Positions 39,366-53,006 of a stretch of 64,000 nucleotides of DNA are shown in pieces. The notes below the pieces were generated by a model that had not been told where the DNA came from, made no database searches, and worked only from the letters and a program-made list of their open reading frames with translations. The stretch is from Lanius collurio. Lineage: Eukaryota > Chordata > Aves > Passeriformes > Laniidae. The translations under genes were made by a program, and so were the position numbers. The stretch spans positions 8,069,008 to 8,133,007 of the forward strand of contig JACBWW010000003.1 of assembly GCA_020086605.1 (NCBI GenBank). Reading direction: 5' to 3'. Numbering within the stretch: position 1 is the first letter of the stretch; every line of letters starts with the position of its first letter.

Positions 39366-39963
39366 TGTCATAGTTTACCCCAGACTGCAGCCAAGCCCTA
39401 TGTACCTGCTCACTCACTCCCTCACCAGTGGGATCAGCGAGAGAATTGGAAGAGTAAAAGATAGAAAATTCATGGGTTGAGATAAAGATAGTTTAACAGG
39501 GAAAGAAAAAGCTGCACTCAAAAGCAAAGCAAAACAAGGAATTCATTCACGGCTTCCCCTGGGCAGGCAGGTGTTCAGCCATGTCCAGCAGAGCAGGGCC
39601 CCATCACACGTGATGGTGACTTGGGAAGACAAACAACATCACTCCAAATTTACCCCCTCTTCCTTCCTTATTTCCCCCTCTTTATATACTGAGTGTGATG
39701 CCATTATGGTCTGGAATATCCCTTTGGTCAATTTGGGCCACCTGTCCCGACTGTGTCTCCTCCCAACCTCCCATGCACCCTTAACATCCTTGCCAGTGTG
39801 GCTGTATGAAAAGTAGGAAAGGCCTTGGTTCTGTGAAAGCTCTGCTCAATGATAATAAAAGCATCTCTGTGTTATCAACTCTGTGCTCAGCACAGATACA
39901 AAACACAGCCCCATACCAGCCACTGTGAAGAAAACTAACTCTACCTGAGCCAAAACCAGCACA
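39366..39963 (-). mobile_element. solo LTR, ERVL-type avian endogenous retrovirus
   Basis: A 598-bp long terminal repeat of a family I recognise as widespread in bird genomes. On the minus strand it starts TGTGCTGGTTTTGGC and ends GGTAAACTATGACA, giving TG...CA ends. Reading the minus strand in order: a TATA box (TATATAAA, plus-strand TTTATATA at 39681-39688), a U3/R boundary downstream, and a weak poly-A signal (GTTAAA, near 39492; family members often have ATTAAA). The plus-strand ATTCATTCACGGCTTCCC and GAGATAAAGATAGTTTAACAGG segments are characteristic. Flanking CCATT (39361-39365) and CCCTT (39964-39968) form an aged 5-bp target-site duplication with one mismatch, as expected for ERVL integration. 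No gag, pol or env remains. Confidence 0.88.
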
Positions 39964-42779
39964 CCCTTCCAGTGCCACATTTTCCAGGTCATGGATATTA
40001 GCTACTTTTTGGTCTCATCTAGTATCACTCACCTCTTGAAAAATTATATTGCAATCCTTGTCTAGAATAGAGTCCCATTCTTGGATCATTATTTTCTGTG
40101 TAATTCATTCTAGATCACAAGGTGAATTTGAAGACAGTGAAGAAATTAAAACTGGTCCAGATGATGATTCCAAAGCATCCCTGCAGCCAAGGACATTCTG
40201 GAGAGAATCTCGTGCTTATGGACTGAGATGGCCTTTCTTAAGGGCAGACATCAAGAACTGCTCCATAAACATATTCCCAAACCTATGTGATTCAAAACCA
40301 ATACAGGGACTCTTACCATCTTCTTAAGTATGTGGGAGTTTTTGAGATAGTTCTAGTTTTTAAACTAGACACAATGACAAGCAAGTACTTTAACACCTTC
40401 ACTGCCAGAGAAGGAGCCTGATTTGGTAAACCCAAATGCTCAGCAATCTGGGCTTCCCTCTTGGTAGAAGGACTCTCAGTAATACCTGTGATTAAGTAAG
40501 GTGACTATGGTGGCTGCTCTGAATATGTCCTACAGTCGTTAAGTGAAATGTTCCAAGAATGTTACTCAGTGCTGATAACTTATCTAAGGCATACTTATTA
40601 CCCACATATATTAATCAGTGTCTGCTGGCATTACCTCCAGAATCCCAAAGCTCCATAACAAGATACTGCCAAAATGCTAAGAATCATGCCACTGAAAAAT
40701 AAATTGAAAGCATAAGCACATTCATTCCTACAGTTTGGCATAAATATTTATTTTTCAATTAGACAAGATGTTCTGAGTAGCATAAATCCCCTTTATAGTT
40801 CTGTTTGGTTTGGTACTTAAACTGGTTCTTTCCTGAGCAGTGAAAGCCAACACTTAACTTTTTAACTTTCATCTCAGATAAGTGCCATCAATTTGCAAGG
40901 TGATTTAGAATGCAAATTGTGAATAGAGTTCAATACTGCTAGTGCTAGTCTTTTATGAATCAAGACCCTATAAAACTTCATCAATACCTGTATTAAACAG
41001 TTATTGATAAAAATTTTATGGAAGCCTTGTTTCCAAGGGACTACTGTTCCCAGTAGATCTTTGGGAAAGGCACAGACACTGGTTTGTAATTTTCTGATTA
41101 TTATCCTTACATATGTAGCACTTACATCTGGAATAAACAAATACACCTACATATTTTTTGCACTGGTGTGAAAAATCTGATTGTCAGATCGTGTCAGGAG
41201 AGGGCAAAATATTGTATTTTCTGAGTCATTAAAATAAAACCATTTTAAAGATTATAACAAAAAAAAAAGGAAATGATAATACATTTTACAAATTGAACCA
41301 TATTAAAGATAATAAGGAAAAGAAAAGCAAATTAGAATACACTTGAAAAGCTGGAATTGAAAGACTAAGTAATAACACAAGAAACAAGAGCCGAGTTACC
41401 TGCCTGCAAAGCTTGCTTCATTGTTTGAGTGTACTCTTTGATTCAGAAGCTGGGATGATAGGAATACTACTCTGATTGAAGTCAGGGGTGTTTTGCCTTT
41501 GATATCTTTGGTAGGAGAAATTTACCTTGTGTAAAGCCAAAAGGGATCTGATTAAGATCTACCTGACCAACATTCTGTGTTAAGTTTATCATCCAAAGGC
41601 AGTAATGTCAGTAATGAAAAACATGACATAACCAGATAATCGAAAAATCCCAAACTGCAAAATGAGGATGTAATGCAGAACTATTTAAATTTTAAACAAA
41701 ATGTTTTGGGATTTAGTTTTTAGAAAAAGAATTATGTACCTTCCTAATTTCCCTGTTGTTGGGCAGGAGGAAGGCTTTCTAAGTGGCTTTATGCCAATTT
41801 AGACAGCTCAGTGTTGAGAGAATCTATGGGAAGCAGGTTAATCCAGCTTTTTAGTTGTTTTATTATGTAATATCAACATAAAACAGCTGGATCAGGATTG
41901 AACAGCTATTTAAAAACTAGGGAAAATTGTTTATTAAGGATTTTTCTTCATTACTCCAGCTTTATGGTAACTTAAAGTCCCCTTGAAAATAGCAAGGCAA
42001 TTCAGGTTTAACATGTTGCTTCAAATTCAAATACAAACAGCCAGCCAGCCAGAATCAAATACAAACCTCTAATACCTACTTAGTAAAATGGTGTCAATTT
42101 AAAAGAAAAAAAAAGACTGCCATAAGCTCTTTCATTAAAAGATTTTTTAAGCTTTTAAATCCAGATGTTTTATTGCTTCTCCAAATACAGCCTTATCTAT
42201 GGGTTACTGTGTCTTTTACATAGAAAGGTAATCAGAGAGTTTTCCTTATAAAATAACTGTATTTTCTAAAACACTACATGGAAGACACTCAATCAAAATA
42301 CAAGTTTTGGTTTATTTATATTTTGCAAATTTTAGAAATTTCATTGACTTATTTTTAAAAAAAAAATTGGAAACATTTTAGAAAGAAAAAATATGCTTAT
42401 ATTTTCATAAATTATCTAATTTTTACTTTGAGAAAATTATTTTTCAGCAAAATTTGTTCCTCAATGCTATTTAAAATTTAAGTTTTATTTTACGTGTACT
42501 GAACATTAATGTCTTAAAAAATAAACACCATTTAAAGCTTTTGATTTCATAAAAGCAAATAATTTTGTTTAACTTGAAATTTCTTTTCACCTTGTCAGTG
42601 TAATAGAAAGTTGTTTCCAAATGCAGCAGTGATATTTTCCTTGATGTTATAGAAATGCTACTCCACTAAACCCAAAACAAACAACACTATCCCCCCTCCC
42701 CCAGCTTATCTGTACTTAGGAAGAAAAACTAAATCTAAACTTCGTTTTTGGCCCCAGGATCTATCAGCCCTCTACATGC
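39964..42779. other. non-coding stretch, no gene recognised
   Basis: AT-rich unique-looking DNA. The 92-codon plus frame at 40049-40327 has no recognisable domain. A short CAGC repeat lies near 42041. Nothing supported. Confidence 0.6.
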
Positions 42780-43050
42780 TGTATGCTGTTTAATATGTGT
42801 CAAATAAAAGGAGTACACAAGTCATCTCCATAGCTTGTCGTATGTGCAATCTAATTTGATGTACATATCGTAGCAGAGTATCCTGTAGCAAGAAGAAAAC
42901 TTTTGACCTTTCCTGCTTTTGGAGAATGCATAGAGTTGAGGATTCATCCAAATTGTTCTGGGTACAAATGACATGATGTATGGTGCTAGAAATATTCCTT
43001 ACTGCGGCAATCAGGATGCTTTCATCAGTCAGTGGACACAGACTGACTGA
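42780..43050. promoter_or_regulatory. possible conserved non-coding element
   Basis: Contains GCTTGTCGTATGTGCAATC, TGTACATATCGTAGCAG and TACTGCGGCAATCAGG with retained CpGs. A perfect 8-bp inverted repeat follows: CAGTCAGT at 43026-43033 and ACTGACTG at 43042-43049, separated by 8 bp. Texture-based call. Confidence 0.27.
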
Positions 43051-43739
43051 CCTTAACTAACCCAGTTGTTTAAGGGCAATATGTGACCCAAAAATGAACT
43101 TCTCTGCTATGAGAGGAACTAGTCTGCATGTGAAAAGGCTTGCTTTAGCTGTGTTCAGTTTCTGTTCAGAGGCTCAGGTCGGCTTTTATTTTCTCTGCAC
43201 CCATTCAGTCTTTAATATGAATGATACTCTACTTCTAGAAGTAGAAAAAGACCTTCATCTATTTGGCTTGTAATCATTTGATTGTGGTTGGTATGTAAAT
43301 CACCTACTACTATCATACTTAGATGGTCAACAATTCTTACACAGAAGAGAAGCATTCAAATGCATCTATTTGGTGAAAAACAAGTGTTGCTTGGCACTGG
43401 CTATTTCACCCACTCACCCATGATTAAAAACTTGCTGGTTAAAGATTTAAATGGGTTTGAGATTGGCATGGTGTCACCATTGTGCAAATCCTTTGTTAAA
43501 TATTAAATAATAGAAAAATGTCTTAGGGTCACACAGTGTGTGATTTATGTGACAAAGCCCTTATGGGCTGTGTTTGTCAAAGGCAGCTCATAATTCTAAA
43601 TTGTCTCACTGAATAGCAAAGAATATTTTTGTTGTGGTGGTGGGTGGGAAAAGATTTGTTTTCTCTCTATATTCAGTGTGGTGAGATTTCTCTCTGTCTT
43701 TAGACACCTTTCACATGAAGAAGCCAAGCCCTGGGGCTA
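43051..43739. other. non-coding stretch, no gene recognised
   Basis: No supported feature. Frames are short and without domains. Confidence 0.6.
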
Positions 43740-43880
43740 AGCAAAAGCAATGGGGAGGATGGGTGCCCCTTCCCTGCATTAAGCCACCACTGATAACGGC
43801 TTTTTGATATATGCATGGTCGGGGACTCAATTAGATTGTCAAATAAAAGTAATAAAAATATGTCATTTTTCTAAACATTT
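43740..43880. promoter_or_regulatory. possible conserved non-coding element
   Basis: Short island with CCACTGATAACGGC (GATA core), ATATATGCATGGTCGGGG and ACTCAATTAGATTGTC (homeodomain core). Two CpGs are kept in AT-rich surroundings. Texture-based call. Confidence 0.28.
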
Positions 43881-45539
43881 TTTTAATGTGTGTAACAGTC
43901 AGAAGCTGTTTAAAATCTGAAGACTGTAGGCCATGTGGACTTTCTGAAAGACTTGCATTTGTGTATAACTTCACATCATCTCAGAATTATTCTTCTGGGA
44001 CTTTCTAAACAATTGTGTCTATATAAATCCCTATTGCTTTGTTAAAAAATATATATGTATATAAAAAGTAGGTAGTAATTTCCTTCCTCCACCCCCTCAA
44101 AAATATATATATAAGTTACAGCCAGAAATTATTGCTTGCATTCTGTACTCTAGGAAATACAAAGGCAAATTCAAAAAAGACCTTGTCTCCTTTCTTTCTC
44201 TGAAACACAATTTATTGCTTTAAATCATAAAAATAAAACAGTCAAATGTTGCATAAGAGACCCTCAGCAGAAATAAAAGAAAAGAAAAGGCAAAACTGAA
44301 CTTCCCATAAACCCAAATCCCATACAGCACAGCTTTCTACAAGACCATAATTAAATAATCCCTGAAGGACTTGTGGAGGAGGGGATAAGAATACATAAAC
44401 TTTCCAATATGATGAAAGAAAAGACCCTGTTATTATTACTTGATTTTATTTTTAAGAAGGAAAAAACTAAACCCAACATACTTAAGGTGGTATGCATGGG
44501 AAAACTATTCCATGCTGGGAAAGTATCCATATAAGTAAGCCTTGATACACAATAAAACAGAAATTAAAAGTTGTCTTTGAAATTTGAAGCCTGCAAGTAG
44601 ATCATGGCATTGTTTTAAAAAGTGCACATCTTCAGCATCAGACAAAGGCCTTCATCTCTGCATCTAGACTGTTACTTCTGTTCCCAAGCACTTATTTAGC
44701 CTTTTTTTCCCTCTAGTTAGAGAGGTGAAATGAGATGGGAGAAACTTCCAGCAGGTCTGTTTTACAGGAGATTCTTCACTAGATGGAAGCCTTATTTGTT
44801 AAAACAGGAGAAGAGTCACAGACCTGTGCAAGGGCACCCACCCACCAACACAGGAAAATAGATAAAAGAGTAACCAGGACAGGAAAGGATTTCTTGCCAT
44901 CATTTTACTTTGTCAAATTAAAAAGCAAAGCATTGGTACAACATATTAGTCTGAGAATTTTAAATTACCTTTTGTCATATTTCTTCAGGAGAGTTCACTT
45001 TTAGTGAAATGTTTTTTTCTCTGACAGAAAAATACCTCTTTGGGAAAGAATACCAAGCACCTCTCAGACTCCTACAAACTAAAATGCTGATAGAGTCTCC
45101 TATCTACTAAGCCTTGAACTATGGGAATCACCCCTCCCCACACCAGGGGCACTGAAGTGCCTGATTGTCTGCATATAGTAGAAACCATTAGAACATCTGA
45201 GAAAGGTGAGGACATGCCAGAGGAAACCTAACAGGGCTAACAGGATAATTTTGGGGTTTTGGCAATTTTTAATGCTCAAATTTAAGACTATCACCTTTGC
45301 TTTTTTTTTTTTTTTTTTTTTGGGTAGGAGGAGGATTCTTTCATTTTAATTGAAACCTCTTTAAGGATGTCCCTCTTATTTATTTGGAACTATCAGAGAA
45401 TATGGAGCTCTGTTGTGGTTTTGCTTACAAATATTTCCAGTAAGCATGTCTAGTAAAGGAAGAATTGATTATTAGTTATGCACGTGTCTAATGTGCAAAA
45501 AGTTGCTTTCTGGTGCTATTTTTCACTGTAAAATTGGAA
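43881..45539. other. non-coding stretch, no gene recognised
   Basis: AT-rich, with ATATAT patches near 44050 and 44105 and a poly-T run of 21 at 45301-45321. No gene supported. Confidence 0.6.
45301..45321 (+). repeat. poly-T run of 21
   Basis: Uninterrupted thymine run, a mononucleotide microsatellite. Confidence 0.95.
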
Positions 45540-45860
45540 AAGTTATCATATAAAAAATGAAACATGACCCCACCGTTTATGACAAAAGGAGAGATACAGA
45601 TTTAGCTTTGTCTTTAGAGCATCACAATTTCATTAATGTCTTGTATGTTTTCCATCTGAGTTTAAAGTTACATTAATAAAATTGCTTACGATTTCATTGA
45701 CAGGCATTACCTAAATTTATAAGTTGGTCACGCAAAAGTGGAAAGTTGCAAAGGGACGAAGACAATAGAAATCCATCATATTTAGATTTAGGACCTCCAA
45801 ATGCAAAGAAGCAGTTTTCTTATGGGAACACACTGAATTGAGTTAGCCTCCTCGAGAAAT
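45540..45860. promoter_or_regulatory. possible conserved non-coding element
   Basis: AT-rich island with CACAATTTCATTAATG, GTTACATTAATAAAATTGC, TTACGATTTCATTGACAGGC (TGACAG MEIS/TGIF core) and GTTGGTCACGCAAAAG with retained CpGs. Texture-based call. Confidence 0.3.
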
Positions 45861-46789
45861 GCCCAAACTTCCAACCTTCATAGAGCTGATTGATGGCAAT
45901 CAGTCATTTTGCCTTTTTGCCAAATCTTCTCAAACCATGCGAAGGCTGGAGGAGAAGTATAGGAGTGAAGGTCGGGTGAAATCCAAGACAAACATCAAGC
46001 CATCAGTGAGAGAGTGGATTCTCTATACTCTTCCTGTGGTCTGGTCCCCAGGCCCAATTCACCTAGCCCTGATACCCCAAGAAGTGTCTGTGGACACAAG
46101 GAACAGGAATAGTCTGATGGTTTCTCAAACAATTCTAGAAATCCTTTTCTTTGTTTAACCTTTCCTTTTCAACACTGTGCAAAGCCTCAATGAAATGTAG
46201 AGTGATTGTGAATTAAAGACAGGAAGAATAATTAATCAGAGGGCAGGGAATATGGACCATCTTTCCATTCTGAGCAATGACAAAGTAAATAACCTCTTTG
46301 AAACTATCCTGACCTTAATAACTGAAGTTGCAGTAAAACCAAATCAGACTCTGTGGATAGTCTTGTTTTCTTCCTGATCCTTTAAATGTTGTTTGAATAT
46401 CCCAGATGTGCATACAGCGGTTACAATTTTACCCTAACTTAAACTGGATTTAATTCCAGGATTTTTAATTTAAATTAAGTTTTTTTCTGGAAATATATTA
46501 GTGCAGCTGCCAATGGAAAAAATCACATAGCAAATTGAGAAGCATGCTGAAAATAAGTATTTGTTCCTTGGTGTAGCCGGGCTGCTTTGCTTAAGCACAA
46601 TATTGTTATATTGCATGGAGTTTGAGCTGGAATGAAAATGAATACAATTCATCTCCAAATTAGATGCAGTACCATATGTGTTGTCAATTTATCAGTACAC
46701 CAACAAAATTGAAGTGTTGAATGGAAGTGGTTTGGTGGCTGTATGCGGCTGTAAGAGTCAGCAAATATTGCAGTTAGCTGACTCAGCCA
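45861..46789. other. non-coding stretch, no gene recognised
   Basis: The 99-codon plus frame at 45859-46158 shows no recognisable domain or splice context and is not called as a gene. Nothing else supported. Confidence 0.55.
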
Positions 46790-47095
46790 ACTGCTTCTTG
46801 ACACATCTCTATCTTTGCAATTATTGACACATCTCTAGTCATATGGAACTGATATTTAAATGTTACCCTACAGCCAGGCACACATAATGGCTACGGAATT
46901 CAGGCCGCCGGGTAGGCTGGAAAATCTGTATTGTGACACAAACTGTGTTTTTCCTCCCTGTAAGGTCTGAAAGAATTTGTAGTCAATCCTCCCTTCTCAC
47001 TGGCAGATTAATTTTAATGAATGGTCTAAAGTTGTAATAAAATATCTATTTTGCATTGCTTCATCATGTTAGTCTGTTTACTCCCAGATTAGAAT
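46790..47095. promoter_or_regulatory. possible conserved non-coding element with a short direct repeat
   Basis: Begins with two copies of TTGACACATCTCTA (46798-46811 and 46824-46837). It continues through ACATAATGGCTACGG, TCAGGCCGCCGGGTAGG and TTAATTTTAATGAATGG. CpG-bearing and homeodomain-like words are mixed. The 14-bp repeat could be two copies of one site. Texture-based call. Confidence 0.3.
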
Positions 47096-50000
47096 CTTCT
47101 ACCTGGCTCTTAACTATGCTATTTTGGCAGGGGAAGGGAAGGGAAGAGAAGAGAGGAGAATAAAATGGTTTTGTTCAATATTTCATTGCTTAACATTATG
47201 TTATGCTAGAGTAGGCTATGTTACAGGAGTTGATGAGAGCAAGAAACAGAGCAGTGCAATATAGTTTAAAACAAATAAACTAAAAAATCCCTAAGGTGGA
47301 AGAGGGATGAAAAAACCCATTACAAACCCAGACCACCTTGGCAACTTCCCTGTGCTGACATCTTTAAATATCCCCTCACTCCCTTTCTCCTCTTCCTGAC
47401 AAACACAGAAGAAACACAGGCATCTGGGGCTAGACAGATACCTCAAGATGTTAGATGCCTAAGGTTTTGGAATCTGATCCACATCTCCCACTATTTTATT
47501 TCCTTTTCAAATTCATTTTATACCAACCGTGACTCCCTCAGAACCCACTTACTTGCTTCATAAAGGCCACTCACAGACACCATGTAACTCTAGTGACTCA
47601 CCACAGTGCCTTTTCAAGGCAGGAAAGTCATGACACACTGCTCATATGTATAACACAGTTCCACATTACTGATTTTAGATTTAATTTTCTTGGCTAAGAC
47701 TGAGTTATTGGATGGACACCGTGGGATACCAAATGTACAAAATTGCATTGCAGCTTCAGAGTGTGTGAAGAATCCTGACTGAAGCTTCTATGACCACATG
47801 AACTTTTGGGGACCTGCCAAGCAATCCAAAGATGTTCATGGAGATATGTGAATATGTTGAAAATTGCACTGTGGAATGAATCTGGTTTCTGACTAAGAAG
47901 GGCAAAGCATGCACAACAGTATCCTTGGGGAAAACAGGGCTGGAAGTGATACTAGGTATGCACATTCACAACCCAACAGAAAACTCTCTTTCCTGTGCCC
48001 TTCAGGTCTTTACCTGTTGTAAGCCAAGTTAACTGTATTTTAGGCTTCAACAAAAGGAAATTTTTCCTCCTGGCTCAGAACGTTACTTTGGAGTTAAAGA
48101 AAACGCATTCACCTAATAAAGCAGAGTGTATGTATAAAAAAGAACAGAATGTGGATAATTTTGCTAAAACTGTAGCTGGTTCACAGAAAGGACACCATGC
48201 TTGTTAAGACAATACAAACTTTCATCTTCAACAGATAGGAATTTTACTGGCTTTATAAATTTATGTTGAAATAAACCTCAAGAAAAGGTACTAAGTTATT
48301 TAAAAACTGCCAATTTTATTTGCAAAGTTGCACAACAAAGAATTGCAACATTGAATCACATAAGCAATAACTTCTACGAGATTTTCTTTTCATTTCATAC
48401 TCTTGAATGTAGTCTATGAAATATGATTTGGTTAGACTGGACTGACAATCTACTTGTGTAAACCAGAGCAAAACCAATGTTGATGTGTACCTGGTGGAAG
48501 AGAGGGCCCAAAACTGCAGTTCTTAACTTCTTTGATAATACTGAACTGACGAATAACATGTTGTTCTTCAGCACCATGATTTTTTTCCTGTAAACTGTTG
48601 CAGGGGTAATACTTGCATTAAGGTATTTAGTTTAATATAATGCTTTTAGTCTAGGTTAATGGAAATAGTGTGTTCCTTTACCAAAGTGAATATGTGACTT
48701 CTATGTTAATGAAAAAAAAGAGATTAAATGCTCTAATTACAGAAGGGACTATTGCAAAGGTAGCTGAGATACAAATTCTGCTACACAGATCAGCCAAAAG
48801 TTGCTCACACTTGATCTGCCACACTGTCAGGTTCTTGCTGTACAAGTGCTCTGTAAGGTGAGCAGAGATGAGACACTGCAGTAAAGAAGGATTAAACCTT
48901 CACCTCAAAAGCCCTAACCCAACTCACAGGAAAATTTTAAGAACCACAATCCAGATGTAGCATAAACAGTGGGAGTTATTAATCTCCATGTTATTCTTCA
49001 TTTAAAAAATGTGCATTGATAACTTTGTGGACATAAAAATTAATAATTATGAGAGCTCCTAACCCTCATATTTTAAAGGAAATTGGTAACTCCTGCATTT
49101 ATTTTACTTTTATTTTAAGTCAGAATGATATTAGGATCATATTTTCAAACCTTGTTTTGCTATCATATGAATACAAGATCTGAAATAAAATCTTTTTTAT
49201 TGAAAACCAGGAAAAACTCCCATTCACAGGTAAAACTTATAAGAACAAGAAAAATCATAATACTGCCTTTGTTTTACCTTGGTACTTATCGGAAATCAGT
49301 CCATCTGAACCAGAAGCTGTGTCTTCATATCTAGTAGTCATGATGTTTCCTGGTTTTGTTTTTTTTTTTCCTGGGCCCATTGGGAACTGATTTGAACATC
49401 ACCAGCAACCAGAATGACTTGTACTTCTGACTATATTCACCATAAACCTACTTTTGTTTGTCTAAATTCCATCCCTCTTCTTTCTGTTTACTGCTGTCTA
49501 GTTTCTGTATTATCAGAAACAACAAATTGTTTTCTGTGCACTTTTCACATATCACCCATGATTTTACAGAGCTATATAAGATTCTTCTGCCTGATATCTT
49601 TTATGAGTTGAAGACTCCTAGTCTAGCTTTCCAGATACAGAAGTCTTTGGTTTCCCTTGTCATTCTTCCCTGTACACTCTTCCTTGTTCTCCAGAATGCT
49701 AGACATTCCGAGATCTATTAAAAAATACATGCATGTTTTTATATAATAAAAATAACTTTACAGGATCTTTTCCAAGACTGCACTAGGAAATTTTTGCTCA
49801 AATAATGCTGCATTAAGATAAACATTATCATATTCATCATATTCAGTTGGATTTCTTTTTCATTTGTATAGTCGAACGTATCTAATTAGGTTTCAGAATA
49901 CTGATCATGCACAGATCATGCTATAATTTGTAATGTAGCTGGACAACTGTTAGAAATAAGGATTGGACTAAAAAATGAGAAAAACCACACACCTTCAGGA

Positions 50001-53000
50001 TTATGCAAATGAGATAAATTTTGAAAATCCTGTCCAAGTGGAGTACAGGAGATAATCTAAAGAGTAAAGCAGATACCCAAGAAGAATAAGAAATTTGAAA
50101 AGTTAGAAGTGATAATGCCAAAAAGTGATGTGTGATGAACAAAATTCTGTGGTGTCATACATCAGTGTAAAAGCATGACTGTGATTTTGGTCAGCCTGTC
50201 TGGGGGGATTATATCTCTGGTGTGTGGAGGTAAAAGCCCCATTTTGTGTGCAGTGATACAAATTTTGCTTAAAGTAGTTTATTCAGCTTTGTGCACATCG
50301 CTACCACGGAGGGCATTCAGATAGAGAAATTTAAGAGTGAAGAAAACCAAAGGCTGTCTAAGACACCAGTAAATGAAGGTGGAAGACAGGTTAGCATGAC
50401 AACAATCTACTAATTGCTGAAGGTAATATTAATGCCCAGAAGAGAAAGAATAATTCAAGATGGTTCAGACTTCTTGGCAATAGGATCCATTCAGTTGCAC
50501 CACAATATAAGGAAAATCACCTGTGATAGTTACAAAGCCGGCTGGCCCAAACGCCGGCAAATGTATTCTCAGGAACAATACTGCAGTGGCATGAAAATGA
50601 GTATTCCAGCTTTACCTTCTGTATTATTATCCACAGTCTGTCTCCTTCACATAAAAAATAAATAGGCTCCATATCTCAGAACAAATGGATCCCAGATTTT
50701 TCACAAGGATTGAGGTAGTTCACTGAAAAGCTCTCATTTCCCTTCTACAGAAAAAAGAATTGGAGGGTGCCCATGACGAACTGAGGTCCTCTTTATTTTC
50801 TGCCTGTTGTCATCTGAAGTAAATCATCTCAGTAGGGAAGCAAACTGGGAGTCTAATATTCTGTCTAGAATCAGTTTTCTACCTGGGCCTGATAAACTTG
50901 CTCAGTCCTCCAGCATCCCCTCAGTGTCAGCTCTCAGGAGCCAACCAGAAAATTACCTCCTTGACAGAAGGCAGCAATGTGCTACCAAAATCTTCTCTAC
51001 AGTGCCACTGACATGACTTTCATTCTAAAATGGTTCCTGGAGATTGCACCTCAATGTAGCTGAAGGTGGAAAGAGAGTTAACATTTAAATGGCTATAAGC
51101 ATTCTAGTTTATACAAACACCATCTATTGTAGCTTTTTTCTGTTCCCTCTTGCCTACCAAGTTGTACCTTTTTTCTCTGCTGAGACATGTTATAGAGATT
51201 TTTACCAGAGGGAGAATTTGTTTTGTCAGTAGCCAATCTAATCACCTCCTGCCTTGAATCTTCCCGTAATCACCTTTTAGAACCCTATTCAGAACAAAAC
51301 CCCACAGTGAGTCCTCAGTTCCTTTTCCCATATATCGACTCATCACCATGTTTCCCTTTTGTAGCAGGCACACAGAGAAAAATGACAGCCATGGAGGCAG
51401 AGGAGTATCAACTGCTGTGGATAAATCAATCCATCACAAAAAAAAAACCAATTCTGCCATGAAACTTAATCACTAAAGGTCATGTCGGGGAGTGAGGAAC
51501 AGATTAAATTAGCATAGTATTAGATATGGAAAATGATTTCTGTCAAAATCATCTTTACCACAATTATAATATGTTAATTACGTATTTCATTAAGGAAGTT
51601 GATTATGGTTCACAGATGAAATCATGCAGACGAAGACACCTGGAAGGAAGCACTAGAGCCTGAAGCCTCTTTTCTCCCTCTCTCTCTCTCCCACACACAC
51701 GCACATGCACGCACACACATACGCAATTAGGTACACACACTCTTAGGAAGAAAACCTTTTACTTCAAAGATTATTAAAGTACAGCTGTGTCTGGCTAGAA
51801 CAGAAACTCAGAGAAATAAAGGAAAGCATGGTAGGGTACATTCATTTTTCTTCTATCAGTACTTAGAATGAACTGTTCATTTTAAGACTGTAACATCCTC
51901 TGCCCCTGGTGACATATTGGTGGCATCTAGTACTGTGGGTAAAGGATTTCAGCACTGACTAATGAGATGGTAGCTGGGTGTTTTTTATAGGGAAGAGACC
52001 ATTCGGCAAATTTTAGCCGAGCTATTTGAAAGAGATATCATCAACCACATGAATGTCATACAATATCTTGCCCTTAGAAGTGGTTGCAATTAATTTACAG
52101 TGAGTTTAGGAACTTGGGTACTGTGAAAAAGTTACATCAATCAGCAATAACTCATGTAGTTTCTTACTCTTCTTTTCCAAATAATTGTTTGAATTGTTTG
52201 CTGTATTTAGTGAATAGAGCAAGATCTTTAGTGATTTGAAAACACAGCCCCCTTGTTTTGGCTAAAAACAATGCAGCCATGTCTCATAAACACTGAGAGA
52301 TGTAGACAGGAAATTTCACATATGTATGAGTCTGTGCATGTGTACATGTATGTGGACTGTGTGTAAGTACAAGAGAGCAAGGACTTGTAGCCTACATAAG
52401 AAAGGGCTAATTTTATTAAAGTCTGACTGAAGAGCAGTAGAAGTGGAATAAATGGGATACTCAGTAGAAAGAAGGGAGGAGATAATATGTATCCCTCCAA
52501 AAAAAGGTCCTATAGATGCCCCTGGGAATGAAAACGTCTGAGCCTCAGTCAAATATAATTACCTCATTCTCATATTTCCTAGTGAGTGAGAATGCATCAA
52601 TGCTTGTGTGCCCTTGTGCTGATAGATTTTGCCACACAGAATAATCATTGTTGGAATTAAGCATAATTGTCAAGAAAGACTTGGTCATCATGAGAGAGAC
52701 TGTCTTATACAACTGTCCTTTTGCTTTCCAACAGTAATTACTTTAGTAATTAATCTCTGTCATTTAACTGTATTACATTTTGAAAAGAGAAAATGGAAGA
52801 AAGACTGGTTTCTGACTAATTTACATCACAGTTTAAAATCCTAGAATAGGGTGAATCAAATGTCAAATTTAGCCCTTTCACAGATAGTTAAAATGGACCC
52901 TTTCTAATATCTAGCAGAAGCACACATGAAGTTAGGCTCCTAAAGTAAGCTTCATAATACATATATTGCCTGAAAGTTTCCACTTCAGGGCTCTTAGCTG

Positions 53001-53006
53001 TGGGGA
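47096..53006. other. non-coding stretch, no gene recognised
   Basis: Almost 6 kb of AT-rich sequence. A purine-rich run (GGGAAGGGAAGAGAAG) lies near 47130-47160, and a compound CT/CA microsatellite at about 51677-51724. No exon or transposon family was recognised. If the candidate exon at 53007 is genuine, the right end of this stretch would hold its promoter and 5' UTR; no TATA box or CpG island is apparent there. Confidence 0.55.
51677..51724 (+). repeat. compound (CT)n(CA)n microsatellite
   Basis: CT repeats followed by CA repeats with CG and TG interruptions. Confidence 0.9.

Noticed and set aside
51677..51724. Compound CT/CA repeat as a regulatory Z-DNA element
   Set aside because: An ordinary microsatellite; nothing in the context supports a specific role.
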